Shown in pieces: positions 51,147 through 61,915 of a stretch of DNA of 64,000 bases. The stretch is from positions 2,762,501-2,826,500 of the forward strand of contig AP025573.1 in assembly GCA_022845895.1 (NCBI GenBank), read 5' to 3'. Under the pieces are notes generated by a model. That model was given only the letters and a program-made list of their open reading frames with translations, searched no databases and was not told the DNA's origin. The translations under genes and the position numbers were made by a program. Within the stretch, counting starts at the first letter, position 1. Each line of letters begins with the position of its first letter. This DNA is from Lachnospiraceae bacterium (GTDB taxonomy: Bacteria; Bacillota; Clostridia; Lachnospirales; Lachnospiraceae).

Positions 51147-53356
51147 TTTAATTCCTGGATTCGTTCCGCCAGACTCGTATTCCGGTTCTGCTCATTCGTG
51201 TTCTGAATCATCTCCCTGAATACCGTGTCACTCCCCACAAGTGTTACGCATTGTCTCGCCCTCGTCACCGCCGTATATAGAAGGTTCCTGTGATACAGCT
51301 GTCTTGGCCCCTGCAGCAGCGGTATCACTACCGCGGGGTACTCGCTTCCCTGAGACTTGTGTATAGTAATAGCATATGCAAGTTCCAGCTCGTCTAATAA
51401 GCTAAAAGGATACTTTACTACTCTGTGTTCATCGTATTCTACCGATATAGTTTCTTCATATGTATTGATATCCTTTATAATACCCATGTCACCATTGAAT
51501 ATCCCAAGCCCTTTATCTATCGTCATCCCATATTTTGTAGACACTTCCCATTCAAGCTGGTAATTGTTCTTAATCTGCATCACCTTGTCCCCGGTGCGGA
51601 ATATCCGGTCTCCATATTCCTTTTCCTTCTTGGACTCTGCCGCAGGGTTTAAGTATTCCTGCAGAATCCGGTTCAGACGTTCCACTCCAAGCAGGCCTTT
51701 GCGCATCGGAGTGAGCACCTGGATATCATAAGGCTTTGCGTCCACATATTTAGGAAGCTTCTTCTGTATGAGCTGTATGAGCACGCTGATAATAACATTC
51801 GCATCCTGCCTTTTCAGAAAGAAGAAATCCCGGCTTTTGTTGTCGAGCATGACCTCTTCCCCTCTGTTGATCTTATGGGCATTGACTACGATATCGCTTT
51901 CCCCCGCCTGGCGGAAGATCTTCGTAAGCATGACGACCGGAAAGCACTGTGCGTCAATGATATCCTTCAGCACGCTTCCGGGACCTACGGATGGCAGCTG
52001 GTTTCTGTCGCCGACAAGCACAAGCCTGGTCCCCGGACTTACAGCATAAAGCAGGGCCGCCATAAGAGGCAGATCCACCATTGACATCTCGTCTATAATG
52101 ACCACGTCCGCCTCCAGCGGATTCTCCTCATTCCGCAGGAAGCCTGTCTTTCCTTCTTCTTCCGGATTCCCGTTTACTTCCAGAAGACGGTGTACCGTCT
52201 GTGCCTCATATCCTGTGGCTTCTGTCATACGCTTGGCTGCTCTCCCTGTCGGTGCAGCCAGGAAAATATCCATTCCTTCACTTTCAAAGAAATGTATCAT
52301 CGCGTTGATGGTCGTGGTCTTACCAGTTCCCGGCCCTCCGGTCAGCACGGTGATACCGTGTGCGGCAGCTTCCATGACCGCATTCCGCTGCATATCATCG
52401 AGCAGAAGCTGCGTGTTCTCTTCAATGGCATGAAGCCTGTGTCTCAGAACACTTTCCGACAAATCAAAGGTAATATTCAGATCATGCAGCATTCTTGCAA
52501 CGTTCAGCTCCATATAATAATAGTGTGACGCATATACACGTACACCGTCCTCAGCGCCCTTCATGATAATCTTCTTCTCCATCGCCAGATCCATGAGATA
52601 CTTCTCGACGTGCTTTATCTCTACGCCGAGCAGCTGCCCTGAACGGTACAGGAGGACTTCCTGGAGCAGGTAGATATGGCCCTCGTTGATGCTCTGAAGA
52701 AGGGTATAGAAAATACCGCTGCGTATGCGGTAGTCAGAATCGGTATGAATTCCAACCTTAGCCGCAATCTCATCAGCGGTTTTAAAGCCCACCCCAGATA
52801 CATGGTCCGCAATCTGGTATGGGTTCTCTTCTATTACCCTGTATACGTTCTGTCCGTAATGCTGGTAGATCTTTGCAGCCAGGGCCGTGGATATCCCATA
52901 CTTCTGGAGGAATATCATGGCCTGGCGCATGTCCTTCTTCTCTTCTACCTGAAGCGCAATCTCTCTCGCCTTGCGCTCGCTGATTCCTTTGACTTCCGCA
53001 AGCCGTTCCGGCTCTTCTTCTATAATGCGGAACGTATCTTCCTTGAACCGTCTCACAATGCGTCCCGCCAGTGCCGCCCCGAGCCCCTTTACAGCTCCTG
53101 ATCCGAGATAACGCTCTATCGATACCAGGTCTTCCGGCTCGCACACTTCCGAGGATTCTACAGAAAACTGCATACCGTACAGCTTATGCGTCGTGTAACC
53201 GCCGCTGAGGTTCAGAAGCTCCCCTTCCTCAATAAACAGGAAGTTGCCGACGCACGTCAGCTCCCCGCCTTCATTGTTCAGGTTAAATACCGTGTAGCCA
53301 TTGTCTTCGTTCCGGTACACGATGTGTTCTACATATCCTTTTATCGTTTCCATCAA
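51143..53356 (-). CDS. recD2: RecD2 helicase (SF1B, ATP-dependent)
   Basis: A 737-aa RecD2. An N-terminal OB-like domain and helix-hairpin-helix repeats (~85-200, e.g. GLGAALAGRIVRRF, GVGFKTADEIAAK) are followed by Walker A GGPGTGKTT (340-348), DEMSMVDL and GDRNQLPSVGPG motifs and the C-terminal HKSQGSEYPAVVIPL and YTAVTRARQCVTLVG. It acts in DNA repair without RecBC. It sits in an ATGA-coupled operon with the mreB-like gene upstream and comF downstream. Confidence 0.95.
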   Translation of the reverse strand: MMETIKGYVEHIVYRNEDNGYTVFNLNNEGGELTCVGNFLFIEEGELLNLSGGYTTHKLYGMQFSVESSEVCEPEDLVSIERYLGSGAVKGLGAALAGRIVRRFKEDTFRIIEEEPERLAEVKGISERKAREIALQVEEKKDMRQAMIFLQKYGISTALAAKIYQHYGQNVYRVIEENPYQIADHVSGVGFKTADEIAAKVGIHTDSDYRIRSGIFYTLLQSINEGHIYLLQEVLLYRSGQLLGVEIKHVEKYLMDLAMEKKIIMKGAEDGVRVYASHYYYMELNVARMLHDLNITFDLSESVLRHRLHAIEENTQLLLDDMQRNAVMEAAAHGITVLTGGPGTGKTTTINAMIHFFESEGMDIFLAAPTGRAAKRMTEATGYEAQTVHRLLEVNGNPEEEGKTGFLRNEENPLEADVVIIDEMSMVDLPLMAALLYAVSPGTRLVLVGDRNQLPSVGPGSVLKDIIDAQCFPVVMLTKIFRQAGESDIVVNAHKINRGEEVMLDNKSRDFFFLKRQDANVIISVLIQLIQKKLPKYVDAKPYDIQVLTPMRKGLLGVERLNRILQEYLNPAAESKKEKEYGDRIFRTGDKVMQIKNNYQLEWEVSTKYGMTIDKGLGIFNGDMGIIKDINTYEETISVEYDEHRVVKYPFSLLDELELAYAITIHKSQGSEYPAVVIPLLQGPRQLYHRNLLYTAVTRARQCVTLVGSDTVFREMIQNTNEQNRNTSLAERIQELK

Positions 53357-54342
53357 ATATCTTTTCGCCCACTCATAAATTCGACGAACTGGCCTGTCCC
53401 AATCGCGACCACTTTCATCGGATCTTCCGCTGTCATCGTGTTGATTCCTGTCTTTTCCTCGATAAGCTCTTCCAGTCCGCGCAGCATGGCTCCGCCCCCG
53501 GTCAGTACGATGCCCCGGTCCAGAATGTCGGCAGACAGTTCCGGCGGAGTCCGCTCCAGCACGCCTATGACAGCTTCCACTATCTGTCCCGTAGTCTCTC
53601 TGAGCGCCTCTTCCGTCTCAGAAGAGGTAACCGTGACCGTCTTCGGAAGCCCCGTCACCAGATTCCTGCCTCTGACTTCTATCGCCTCATCCTCAATCAA
53701 AGGGTAGGTCGTTCCAATCTTAATCTTTATATCTTCAGCAGTACGCTCTCCAATCAACAGATTATGCTTCTTGCGCATATACCGGACGATTGCCTCGTCA
53801 AAGTCATCCCCCGCTATCTTGATAGAAGTATTCACTACTGTCCCGCCAAGAGAAATCACAGCAATATCAGCAGTTCCGCCGCCGATATCCACAATCATGT
53901 TCCCGCACGGCTTGGATATGTCTATTCCCGCGCCGATAGCCGCCGCTACCGGTTCTTCAATAAGGTTTACTTCCCTTGCCCCTGCCGCGTATGTCGCTTC
54001 TTCTACCGCTTTCTTCTCTACCTCTGTCACGCCGCTCGGCACGCAGATGCTGATACGCGGCTTTTTGAACGTGCGTTTTCCCATCGCCTTCTGGACAAAA
54101 TACTTGATCATCTTCTCTGTCACCGTGTAATCAGAGATAACGCCCTGCCTGAGCGGCCGGATAGCCACTATATTGCCCGGCGTCCTGCCGAGCATAAGAC
54201 GGGCCTCTTCTCCTATCGCCTTGATTGCATTCGTATCCCTGTCAAATGCGACGACGGAGGGCTCCTTCAGTATTACGCCCTTGCCCTTCACATATACGAG
54301 GATACTGGCAGTCCCTAAATCGATTCCAATATCTACTGACAT
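53353..54342 (-). CDS. mbl: MreB/Mbl-type actin-like shape protein
   Basis: A 329-aa actin-like protein: phosphate-1 GIDLGTASILVYVKGKG, phosphate-2 MIVDIGGGTADIAVIS and adenosine motif VLTGGGAMLRGLEELI. It guides lateral wall synthesis along the membrane. No mreCD follows, so it is a second paralogue of the Mbl/MreBH type; the symbol is tentative. AAAGGGG precedes the ATG. Confidence 0.9.
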   Translation of the reverse strand: MSVDIGIDLGTASILVYVKGKGVILKEPSVVAFDRDTNAIKAIGEEARLMLGRTPGNIVAIRPLRQGVISDYTVTEKMIKYFVQKAMGKRTFKKPRISICVPSGVTEVEKKAVEEATYAAGAREVNLIEEPVAAAIGAGIDISKPCGNMIVDIGGGTADIAVISLGGTVVNTSIKIAGDDFDEAIVRYMRKKHNLLIGERTAEDIKIKIGTTYPLIEDEAIEVRGRNLVTGLPKTVTVTSSETEEALRETTGQIVEAVIGVLERTPPELSADILDRGIVLTGGGAMLRGLEELIEEKTGINTMTAEDPMKVVAIGTGQFVEFMSGRKDI

Positions 54343-54435
54343 TCTTCTTCCCCTTTCATTATGCTATCTATATGATTATCATTTGTTTATCATCCACAGC
54401 ACGCATCTGGATAATCCTGGGAACGTGCATGTATC

Positions 54436-54464
54436 ATTATAATCAAATTTTCAAAAAATGGAAA
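54436..54464 (-). promoter_or_regulatory. Promoter of the mreB-like/recD2/comF operon
   Basis: TATAAT (54,441-54,436) with TTTCCA (54,464-54,459) 17 nt upstream on the minus strand; the -10 is perfect, the -35 is weak. It lies about 95 nt before the ATG. The rest of the 54,343-54,552 gap shows no convincing uvrA terminator. Confidence 0.65.
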
Positions 54465-54552
54465 CCCCTTTTTCCTTAATTATTTGTGAATCAATGCGTA
54501 AGACCAGGAACTGCAGGCGTTTTTCTAATAATATGCAACAATCGGGCCGGAT

Positions 54553-57411
54553 TTATGCATCATTTGTTTTGCGGAGCATGGCATCGATATATTTCCCTGT
54601 ATATGAGACAGGATTCGCAGCAATCTCTTCCGGCGTGCCTTCGGCGATTACCGTCCCTCCTTTGTCCCCTCCTTCAGGTCCGATATCAATGATATAGTCA
54701 GCCGTCTTAATCACATCCAGATTATGCTCGATGACGATGACCGTATTGCCGTCAGACGCCAGACGTCTCAGAATCTCGGTCAGCTTATGCACGTCTGCAA
54801 AATGGAGGCCTGTCGTTGGTTCATCCAGGATGTATACCGTCTTTCCTGTGCTCCGCTTGCTGAGTTCCGTCGCGAGCTTAATACGCTGCGCCTCACCGCC
54901 GGAGAGCTGCGTGGACGGCTGGCCGAGGCGGATATAAGACAGTCCGACATCATAAAGCGTTTCCATCTTTCTGCGAATGCTGGGCACATTCTCAAAAAAT
55001 TCCAGTGCTTCTTCCACTGTCATGTCCAGCACATCATATATGCTCTTTCCTTTATACTTTACATCCAATGTCTCTCTGTTGTAGCGTTTTCCCCCGCACA
55101 CCTCACAGGGGACGTATACATCCGGAAGGAAGTGCATCTCAATCTTGATGATGCCGTCTCCGCTGCACGCTTCGCAGCGGCCTCCTTTTACATTGAAGCT
55201 GAACCTTCCCTTTTTATATCCTTTGGCCTTTGCATCCGGCGTCGCCGCAAATAAGTCCCGTATCAGGTCAAACACTCCTGTATAAGTAGCGGGGTTGGAT
55301 CGGGGTGTCCTGCCTATCGGGGACTGGTCGATATCTATCACTTTGTCGAGCTGGTCGATGCCTTCGATATCTTTGTGTCTGCCGGGTATGGTCCTGGCAC
55401 GGTTCAAATCCCTCGCCAGCCGCTTGTACAGAATCTCGTTGATAAGCGAGCTCTTGCCGGAACCGGACACTCCGGTCACACACGTCATGATTCCAAGCGG
55501 TATCTTCACATCGATATTCTTCAGGTTATTCTCTCTTGCCCCTTTGATTTTCAGCCATCCTGACGGCTTGGCTCTTCTGTCCGGGACAGGGATTGCCAGC
55601 CTGCCGCTCAGATATGCGCCGGTAATAGAATCTTCCTTCATCATAATCTCTTCTGCCGTGCCCTGGGCCACGACAGCCCCACCGTGTTCTCCGGCGCCCG
55701 GTCCGATATCCACGATATTGTCCGCCTCGCGCATCGTGTCCTCGTCATGCTCGACCACGATGACAGAATTCCCAAGATCTCTCAGATGCTTCAGCGTATG
55801 CAGCAGCTTGTCATTATCCCGCTGGTGCAGCCCTATGCTCGGTTCATCCAGTATATACGCCACGCCGACAAGACCGGAGCCAATCTGGGTCGCCAGACGG
55901 ATACGCTGAGCTTCCCCGCCTGACAGGGAACCTGTCGCTCTGGACAAAGTCAGGTAATCCAGTCCTACATCCATGAGGAATTTGATTCTCGCTTTTATCT
56001 CTTTTAGTATCTGTCCGCCGATAAGCATCTGCTGCTTATTCAGTTTCAGACTGTCCAGGAATTTCTGAAGCCTTCCTATAGAAAGGGCGGTCACTTCCGC
56101 TATGTTCCTGCCGCCTATCGTAACAGCGAGCGCACCTGGCTTCAATCGCTGTCCGCCACACTCATGACACGGCGTGATGCGCATGAAAGTCTCGTATTCC
56201 GCCTTGGATGATTCGGAACCCGTCTCCCTGTAACGCCGCTCCACATTTTTGATCAGGCCTTCAAACGCCACATCGTATACACCTTCGCCGCGCTGCCCCT
56301 TGTAGTGTACCTTAACTTCTTTTCCGCCGGTGCCGTAGATGAGGACATCGTGTATCTTCTTCGGATACTTCTTAAACGGTGTTTCCAGCGAGAATTTGTA
56401 CGTATCTGCCAGGGCGTCAAGTATTGCCCTCGTGAAGCTTCCCTTGTCCGTGCATGACTGCCATCCCATAACCGCGATTGCCCCTTCGGCTATGCTCAGA
56501 TTCTTGTCAGGAATCATCAGGTCCTCATCGAACTCCATCTTATAGCCGAGGCCGAGACATTCCGGGCAGGCCCCGAACGGATTGTTGAACGAGAAGCTTC
56601 TCGGCTCAATCTCATCTATGCTGATACCGCAGTCCGGACAGGAAAAGCTCTGGCTGAAGTTCATCGGCTCTCCGCCGATGACGTCCACGACGAGAAGCCC
56701 TTCCGCCAGTGCCAGGACGCTCTCCACGGAATCCGTCAGCCGCTTCTCGATGCCTTCCTTCACGACAAGGCGGTCCACGATAATCTCGATATTATGTTTG
56801 ATATTCTTATCCAGGACGATATCCTCAGACAGCTCATACAGATTACCGTCAATGCGTACGCGGACATATCCGCTTCGCTTCGCCCGTTCCAGAAGCTTCT
56901 CATGTCTCCCTTTTCTCCCTCTGACAACCGGAGCCAGGAGCTGTATCTTCGTACCGGAAGGAAGCTCCAGAATCTGGTCTACCATCTGGTCTACCGTCTG
57001 CTTCCTGATCTCCTTCCCGCACTGCGGACAGTGAGGCGTTCCCACACGCGCATACAGCAGCCGGAAATAGTCATAGATTTCCGTCACGGTGCCCACCGTA
57101 GATCTCGGATTACGGTTCGTAGACTTCTGGTCGATAGAAATCGCCGGCGAAAGCCCCTCGATGCTCTCCACATCCGGCTTCTCCATCTGCCCGAGGAACT
57201 GCCTCGCATAAGAAGACAGCGATTCCATGTACCGTCTCTGCCCTTCCGCATAAATCGTATCAAACGCCAGGGAAGACTTCCCAGAACCGCTAAGGCCGGT
57301 CAGGACGACCAGCTCGTTCCTGGGAATATCCAAATCGATATTTTTCAGATTATGCTCATTGGCGCCTCGTATCTTGATATATTGTTTCTCATCTGATTTG
57401 TTCTGCATCAT
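54553..57411 (-). CDS. uvrA: UvrA excinuclease subunit
   Basis: A 952-aa UvrA ATPase. NBD1 Walker [13 protein letters not shown] and NBD2 [10 protein letters not shown]; two LSGGEAQRI(K/R)LA signatures; zinc modules CPQCGK..., [28 protein letters not shown] and [27 protein letters not shown]. It finds helix-distorting lesions and loads UvrB. A frame opens 24 nt upstream inside the inverted repeat, but AAAGGA 4 nt before ATG 57,411 makes this the likely start. It lies 72 nt after uvrB. Confidence 0.97.
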   Translation of the reverse strand: MMQNKSDEKQYIKIRGANEHNLKNIDLDIPRNELVVLTGLSGSGKSSLAFDTIYAEGQRRYMESLSSYARQFLGQMEKPDVESIEGLSPAISIDQKSTNRNPRSTVGTVTEIYDYFRLLYARVGTPHCPQCGKEIRKQTVDQMVDQILELPSGTKIQLLAPVVRGRKGRHEKLLERAKRSGYVRVRIDGNLYELSEDIVLDKNIKHNIEIIVDRLVVKEGIEKRLTDSVESVLALAEGLLVVDVIGGEPMNFSQSFSCPDCGISIDEIEPRSFSFNNPFGACPECLGLGYKMEFDEDLMIPDKNLSIAEGAIAVMGWQSCTDKGSFTRAILDALADTYKFSLETPFKKYPKKIHDVLIYGTGGKEVKVHYKGQRGEGVYDVAFEGLIKNVERRYRETGSESSKAEYETFMRITPCHECGGQRLKPGALAVTIGGRNIAEVTALSIGRLQKFLDSLKLNKQQMLIGGQILKEIKARIKFLMDVGLDYLTLSRATGSLSGGEAQRIRLATQIGSGLVGVAYILDEPSIGLHQRDNDKLLHTLKHLRDLGNSVIVVEHDEDTMREADNIVDIGPGAGEHGGAVVAQGTAEEIMMKEDSITGAYLSGRLAIPVPDRRAKPSGWLKIKGARENNLKNIDVKIPLGIMTCVTGVSGSGKSSLINEILYKRLARDLNRARTIPGRHKDIEGIDQLDKVIDIDQSPIGRTPRSNPATYTGVFDLIRDLFAATPDAKAKGYKKGRFSFNVKGGRCEACSGDGIIKIEMHFLPDVYVPCEVCGGKRYNRETLDVKYKGKSIYDVLDMTVEEALEFFENVPSIRRKMETLYDVGLSYIRLGQPSTQLSGGEAQRIKLATELSKRSTGKTVYILDEPTTGLHFADVHKLTEILRRLASDGNTVIVIEHNLDVIKTADYIIDIGPEGGDKGGTVIAEGTPEEIAANPVSYTGKYIDAMLRKTNDA

Positions 57412-57426
57412 ACATTCCTTTCCGTC

Positions 57427-57482
57427 AATTTCCATAGGGGTCAGACCCCTGCTGCGCGAGGGGTCTGACCCCTATGGAAATT
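57427..57482. repeat. Perfect 24-bp inverted repeat with nested palindromes between uvrB and uvrA
   Basis: Arms 57,427-57,450 and 57,459-57,482 are perfect reverse complements with an 8-nt GC-rich loop. Each arm contains its own near-palindrome GGGGTCAGACCCC. The right arm abuts the uvrB stop codon (57,483-57,485). On the transcribed strand no T-run follows, so it is not a standard terminator. It is REP-like in form. Confidence 0.85.
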
Positions 57483-59462
57483 TTATAAGTCTTCTGATAT
57501 CTTTTTCAATTCAACTAATTTATCACGCAATTCTGCTGCCGCCTCAAAGTTCAGTTCTGCCGCTGCGGTCTTCATTCTCTTGGTTATCTCTTTTATGAGC
57601 TTGTCCAATTCTTTCTTGCTCATAGATTCGGGATCTTTTTCCAGGCGCATCTCTTCTGCCGCAACTTTCTTCGAGATGCTGATAAGGTCACGGACAGCCT
57701 TCTGAATCGTCTGAGGCGTGATGCCGTGTTCTTCATTATACTTCATCTGAATCTGGCGCCGGCGCCTCGTCTCTTCAATCGCAAGCCGCATAGAATCTGT
57801 CATCTTGTCTGCGTACATGATGACATGTCCTTCGGCGTTACGGGCCGCACGGCCGATAGTCTGGATTAACGATACTTCAGAACGCAGGAAGCCTTCCTTG
57901 TCTGCATCCAGAATCGCCACAAGCGTAATCTCCGGAATATCGAGGCCTTCTCTCAGCAAGTTGATGCCTACGAGCACATCAAACACATCGAGACGCATAT
58001 CTCTTACAATCTCGGTCCGCTCCAGCGTATCGATATCAGAATGCAGATATTTTACACGGATCCCGAGCTCACGCATATAATCGGTCAGGTCTTCTGCCAT
58101 ACGCTTTGTCAGCGTCGTTATCAATATCTTGTTCTTTTTCGCCACTTCTTTATTCACTTCACCGACCAGATTGTCAATCTGACCTTCCACCGGCCGCACT
58201 TCCACCTCGGGATCCAGCAGCCCCGTCGGACGGATGACCTGTTCTGCCCGCAGAAGCTCATGTTCTTCTTCATAGCGGCCCGGTGTGGCCGAGACGAACA
58301 TCACCTGGTTCAGCTTTCCCTCAAATTCTTCAAAGCTGAGCGGCCTGTTGTCCTTTGCCGAGGGCAGACGGAATCCGTATTCAACGAGCGTAGACTTCCT
58401 GGACTGGTCTCCGTGGTACATGCCGCCAATCTGCGGCACTGTCTTATGGGATTCATCTATCATCATGATAAAATCGTCCGGGAAATAATCAATCAGCGTA
58501 TGGGGCGGCTGTCCCGGAGCCAGCCCTGTCAGATGTCTGGAATAGTTCTCTATTCCGGAGCAGAATCCGGTCTCCCGCATCATCTCTATGTCAAAATTCG
58601 TCCGTTCGGAAATCCTCTGTGCCTCAAGAAGCTTTCCTTTGCTTTTAAAATACTGAATCTGTTCTTCCAGTTCCACTTCTATCTCTTTCACTGCCCGCTC
58701 CATGCTCTCTTTTGAAACGACGTAATGGGAGGCAGGAAATATAGCGATATGGTTCCGTTCGTTCTTTATCTCACCTGTCAGCGCATCCACTTCCGTGATA
58801 CGTTCTACTTCATCTCCGAAGAATTCTATACGGATAACGTCACAGTCATTCATGGCCGGAATGACTTCCAGCACATCTCCCCGTACCCGGAACGTACCGC
58901 GCTTAAAATCCATCTCATTGCGGTCATACTGGATATCTATCAGCTTCCTGATAATTTCGTCCCTGTCCTTTATCATGCCCGGTCGCAGGGATATTACCAT
59001 CTCCTGATAGTCGATTGGACTTCCCAGGCCGTAGATGCATGATACGCTGGCGATGATAATCACATCCCTGCGCTCGGACAGTGCCGCTGTCGCGGAGTGG
59101 CGGAGCTTGTCAATCTCATCATTGATGGAAGAGTCCTTTGCGATATATGTGTCGGATGACGGTACATAAGCCTCCGGCTGGTAATAATCGTAGTAAGACA
59201 CGAAATACTCCACCGCATTATTCGGGAAGAATTCCTTGAACTCTCCATAAAGCTGTGCTGCCAGTGTCTTATTATGCGCAATGATCAATGTCGGCTTGTT
59301 CAATTCCTGTATGACATTGGCCATCGTGAAGGTCTTTCCAGAACCGGTGACGCCGAGAAGTGTCTGGCATTGGTTGCCTTCCTGAAATCCCTTTACCAGA
59401 TTAGCAATAGCCTGAGGCTGGTCTCCGGTGGGTTTATATTCACTGTGTAATTTGAACTCCAT
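57483..59462 (-). CDS. uvrB: UvrB excinuclease subunit
   Basis: A 659-aa UvrB: Walker A GVTGSGKT (~38-45), the beta-hairpin region [25 protein letters not shown] box MMIDESHKT, motif [11 protein letters not shown] and a C-terminal UvrC-contact helix ([32 protein letters not shown]). It opens DNA at the lesion and recruits UvrC. AAGGAGG lies upstream of the ATG. No clear LexA box was found upstream. Confidence 0.97.
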   Translation of the reverse strand: MEFKLHSEYKPTGDQPQAIANLVKGFQEGNQCQTLLGVTGSGKTFTMANVIQELNKPTLIIAHNKTLAAQLYGEFKEFFPNNAVEYFVSYYDYYQPEAYVPSSDTYIAKDSSINDEIDKLRHSATAALSERRDVIIIASVSCIYGLGSPIDYQEMVISLRPGMIKDRDEIIRKLIDIQYDRNEMDFKRGTFRVRGDVLEVIPAMNDCDVIRIEFFGDEVERITEVDALTGEIKNERNHIAIFPASHYVVSKESMERAVKEIEVELEEQIQYFKSKGKLLEAQRISERTNFDIEMMRETGFCSGIENYSRHLTGLAPGQPPHTLIDYFPDDFIMMIDESHKTVPQIGGMYHGDQSRKSTLVEYGFRLPSAKDNRPLSFEEFEGKLNQVMFVSATPGRYEEEHELLRAEQVIRPTGLLDPEVEVRPVEGQIDNLVGEVNKEVAKKNKILITTLTKRMAEDLTDYMRELGIRVKYLHSDIDTLERTEIVRDMRLDVFDVLVGINLLREGLDIPEITLVAILDADKEGFLRSEVSLIQTIGRAARNAEGHVIMYADKMTDSMRLAIEETRRRRQIQMKYNEEHGITPQTIQKAVRDLISISKKVAAEEMRLEKDPESMSKKELDKLIKEITKRMKTAAAELNFEAAAELRDKLVELKKISEDL

Positions 59463-59657
59463 AATGTGTTTTTACCTCCTTGGTACCCCAATAAACAGTA
59501 CATCAATTACGTTCTTCTGAATCAAGCCGCATAATATCTCTTAGAGAGACCACGATAATTAGCAACACTACGTGTAGCCAATTGAGCCTTAAATAAAGTT
59601 CGATAAAACTATGCTGTATTCTATGCTGTCTCTCGCCATTATATCAGAGTATATAAA

Positions 59658-59697
59658 AAAAGTACAGAGCAAATCCGAATGTTTGTTCTGTACTTTT
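59658..59697 (-). terminator. Terminator hairpin upstream of uvrB
   Basis: Arms 59,658-59,673 and 59,682-59,697 pair over 16 bp with one G-T pair; A-run and T-run flanks allow function on both strands. It separates the XRE-gene region from uvrB. The rest of 59,463-59,785 holds only the uvrB leader and no gene I can support. Confidence 0.8.
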
Positions 59698-59785
59698 GCA
59701 TATAATATTTCAGATCAACTTATTCCAGGCAACACTTTTTTGCCGACTGCATACTGCCGAATAGAGTGACCTCAAAACCACTGCT

Positions 59786-60004
59786 TTATGGCCTTTTAAC
59801 AGACGGCTCCAGCGGGGTGACAGGCGTATGGGCGCTCAAATATCCACGCACGGCATCTATGATGGGGATATCTGTCTCGCGTACATTTCCGCTCTGTCTG
59901 ATCTCATCGTTAAAACCTTTCTTATTAAAAGCTACCGTATAGCTGGCGTTCTCGTCAAGCATTGAGCCGGATTGCCTCCGATTGAAGCTGCACGGTTTCC
60001 TCAA
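59786..60004 (-). CDS. Doubtful small ORF (58-72 aa), possible gene remnant
   Basis: A short frame (TTG at 60,004, or ATG 59,962 starting MLDENASYTVAFNKKGFNDE) with GGAGG about 13 nt before the ATG. It reads like the C-terminal part of a globular protein (IPIIDAVRGYLSAHTPVTPLEP), and a 24-codon frame upstream (60,009-60,083) is unrelated. No family is recognised. It may be a decayed gene between uvrB and the XRE-type gene. Nothing else is seen in 60,005-60,153. Confidence 0.3.
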   Translation of the reverse strand: MRKPCSFNRRQSGSMLDENASYTVAFNKKGFNDEIRQSGNVRETDIPIIDAVRGYLSAHTPVTPLEPSVKRP

Positions 60005-60153
60005 TAAAGAGACCTCGCTAAGCGGCGCGCTTTATGCTCCTGTCCGGCGTTCATTGAATTCTCGTTGTATTTCATATCGATTATTTCCCCTTACTGCGTT
60101 GGATACAGCCTATATAGGCTGGTATGCCGGTATTTACACTAGATTTTCATGTA

Positions 60154-61656
60154 TCACGCTTCCAGCTCCCGAATCAGTTCCCGGAGCCTTGACTTAATCT
60201 TCGTGCGGTGAATACCGGTGAAACCCACTTTTTCCGCCAGACGAAGCAGGTACTCCCGGTATAGGGCCACAATCTCAGGCTGGGAGATTTCAAAGACGGT
60301 AAATGGCTTGGAGGCATGCACCAGAAGAGCTCTGTGGTTCTCCTTGACCATAAGGGAGCTCTCCTGTTCTACAGGTCCCTCCAGAGGGACAAAGTGATAA
60401 TTGTCGTGTGTCTCCAGAATATGCAGAATCTTCTTCAAGTGCAGGGCATAGGTCTCCGGGGTGTAGTAAAGGGCGCCGACCGACCCGCAGGTGGCAGTGA
60501 TGGGAACCCTGCCGGAACGAACCTGTTCAGCACTGGCCAGATGTACGATATCAATCAGATTGTACTGGTCCTGCTCCTGCTCCAGCCGCTTCATCTCCTG
60601 AAGGTAAAGCTCGCCCAGACGTTTCTGTTCGGAATCTTCTCTTCTCTCGATGGAGTCCGCGACAAGCTCGAAGGGCGCGGTCACTGCGGACAGGGATATC
60701 AGCTTTTGTATGCGGAAGCCCTGAGGCGATAAGAATTTCATGAAGCACTGAAACAGCTTTTGGGGTTCCGAGTAGGTATTCAGCATCGGCCGGCACAGGG
60801 CGAGGTAGGACTGAAATTCCGCTTCCGTCGCCCGGAGCACCCCAGGGTCTGTGGTCAGCATAGTGGCGTAGCTTGTGGGCTCGCCCGCCATGGAATGGGA
60901 AGCAATCGCGATTTGCCCGGGCGCCATGATGATGGTGTGCCGATAGAGACGGTCGCGGATATGGGGATAAAAGTAGGCTTTTACCTTGCCGGTCATGTAG
61001 AGCGGAATCCAGCGGGCAAGAGATTCCAGAATCTGGTCGCCCGAGTAGATCGGCGGTATAATATGGCAGATCTGGAAGCCCCTCCGGATACAGTCCAGCA
61101 GCCAGGCCTGCATTTGAGAGGTGAAATCATAATCTTCCATCAGCCAGTCGTCGGTCTCATCGGCAAGAATACAGATTGTGCCCGGTTCCTGACGGGCCAG
61201 CAGGTGCTGGTACATGGAACGCACCGCGGCACGCTTCCCCTCATTTCCAAAATGAATAAAATTCCCTTTACGGCTGATTGTTGCGGCCTCCAAGGTGGAG
61301 TCCGGCGCCACTCCCTTAATGGTCAGCGATTCGAAGCTGCGCATGAAGCGGTCCACTCCGTCGGCGTCACCGCACAGCCAGCAAAACAGAAATTCCGACA
61401 GCTGCTCCTTCTTGTCCATAAGGACTCGTCTGACCCCCGCCATCTCCGACAGAGCTCTCCTCTGATATTCGCCGGTACAGCGTTCGGCAAGGAAATCCGC
61501 CATACTGCGCAGAGGCTCCACATTGCGCGGGACCCCTCTCTTCCCACTGCGGAAACGGCTGATGATAGAGGGGTCTACCTGCGCTGCCGAAGCCAGCTCC
61601 CGGTTCGTCGTTTGAGTCAAATTCATGACAAAAATTAGCTTTTCATAGAACTGCAC
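60154..61656 (-). CDS. XRE-type HTH regulator with large unknown C-terminal region
   Basis: A 500-aa protein from GTG 61,656 (AAAGGAG upstream; promoter at 61,681-61,709 excludes the longer frame). The N-terminal HTH (~12-45) reads TNRELASAAQVDPSIISRFRSGKRGVPRN. The remaining ~430 residues are soluble and not assigned. It is divergent from the REC-GGDEF-EAL gene, and both lie around TGTCAT palindromes, so it probably controls its own and the neighbour's expression. Confidence 0.8.
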   Translation of the reverse strand: MQFYEKLIFVMNLTQTTNRELASAAQVDPSIISRFRSGKRGVPRNVEPLRSMADFLAERCTGEYQRRALSEMAGVRRVLMDKKEQLSEFLFCWLCGDADGVDRFMRSFESLTIKGVAPDSTLEAATISRKGNFIHFGNEGKRAAVRSMYQHLLARQEPGTICILADETDDWLMEDYDFTSQMQAWLLDCIRRGFQICHIIPPIYSGDQILESLARWIPLYMTGKVKAYFYPHIRDRLYRHTIIMAPGQIAIASHSMAGEPTSYATMLTTDPGVLRATEAEFQSYLALCRPMLNTYSEPQKLFQCFMKFLSPQGFRIQKLISLSAVTAPFELVADSIERREDSEQKRLGELYLQEMKRLEQEQDQYNLIDIVHLASAEQVRSGRVPITATCGSVGALYYTPETYALHLKKILHILETHDNYHFVPLEGPVEQESSLMVKENHRALLVHASKPFTVFEISQPEIVALYREYLLRLAEKVGFTGIHRTKIKSRLRELIRELEA

Positions 61657-61680
61657 AGTCTTATTCTCCTTTTTTATACC

Positions 61681-61709
61681 AGTATACCGTAAAGCAATTA
61701 AGTTTGCAA
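61681..61709 (-). promoter_or_regulatory. Promoter of the XRE-type gene
   Basis: TTGCAA (61,709-61,704) and TATACT (61,686-61,681) with a 17-nt spacer on the minus strand. The likely transcription start is only ~18 nt before the GTG start. Confidence 0.6.
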
Positions 61710-61725
61710 CAAAATTTGCATTATT

Positions 61726-61849
61726 TGTCATTTCAAATGACACTAAAATGTCATTGTCAATTGCTGATAACCCCTTGTATTTTGCTTAAAAAAGAAGTAT
61801 TCTATAATATATTATTTTTATAATTTATATTTTGTCATCTAAAATGACA
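61726..61849. promoter_or_regulatory. Repeated TGTCAT-N5-ATGACA operators between divergent genes
   Basis: Two 17-bp palindromes of the form TGTCAT-N5-ATGACA occur at 61,726-61,742 and 61,833-61,849. Extra half-sites TGTCAT lie at 61,749-61,754 and, outside the span, 61,864-61,869. A plus-strand -10 box TATAAT (61,803-61,808) sits between them. They are likely binding sites of the XRE-type regulator. Confidence 0.65.
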
Positions 61850-61915
61850 AACTTGCGTCATTGTGTCATCTGCAATCGAAATAAAATACATAACCTGAAG
61901 GATTGAGTGTGAATC

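Noticed and set aside
59463-59640. SOS (LexA) box upstream of uvrB
   Set aside because: Only a half-site-like CGAAC is present; no full CGAAC-N4-GTTCG could be found.
61657-61743. Longer N-terminus of the XRE-type protein
   Set aside because: It would overlap the promoter at 61,681-61,709 and an operator palindrome; GTG 61,656 has a good AAAGGAG.
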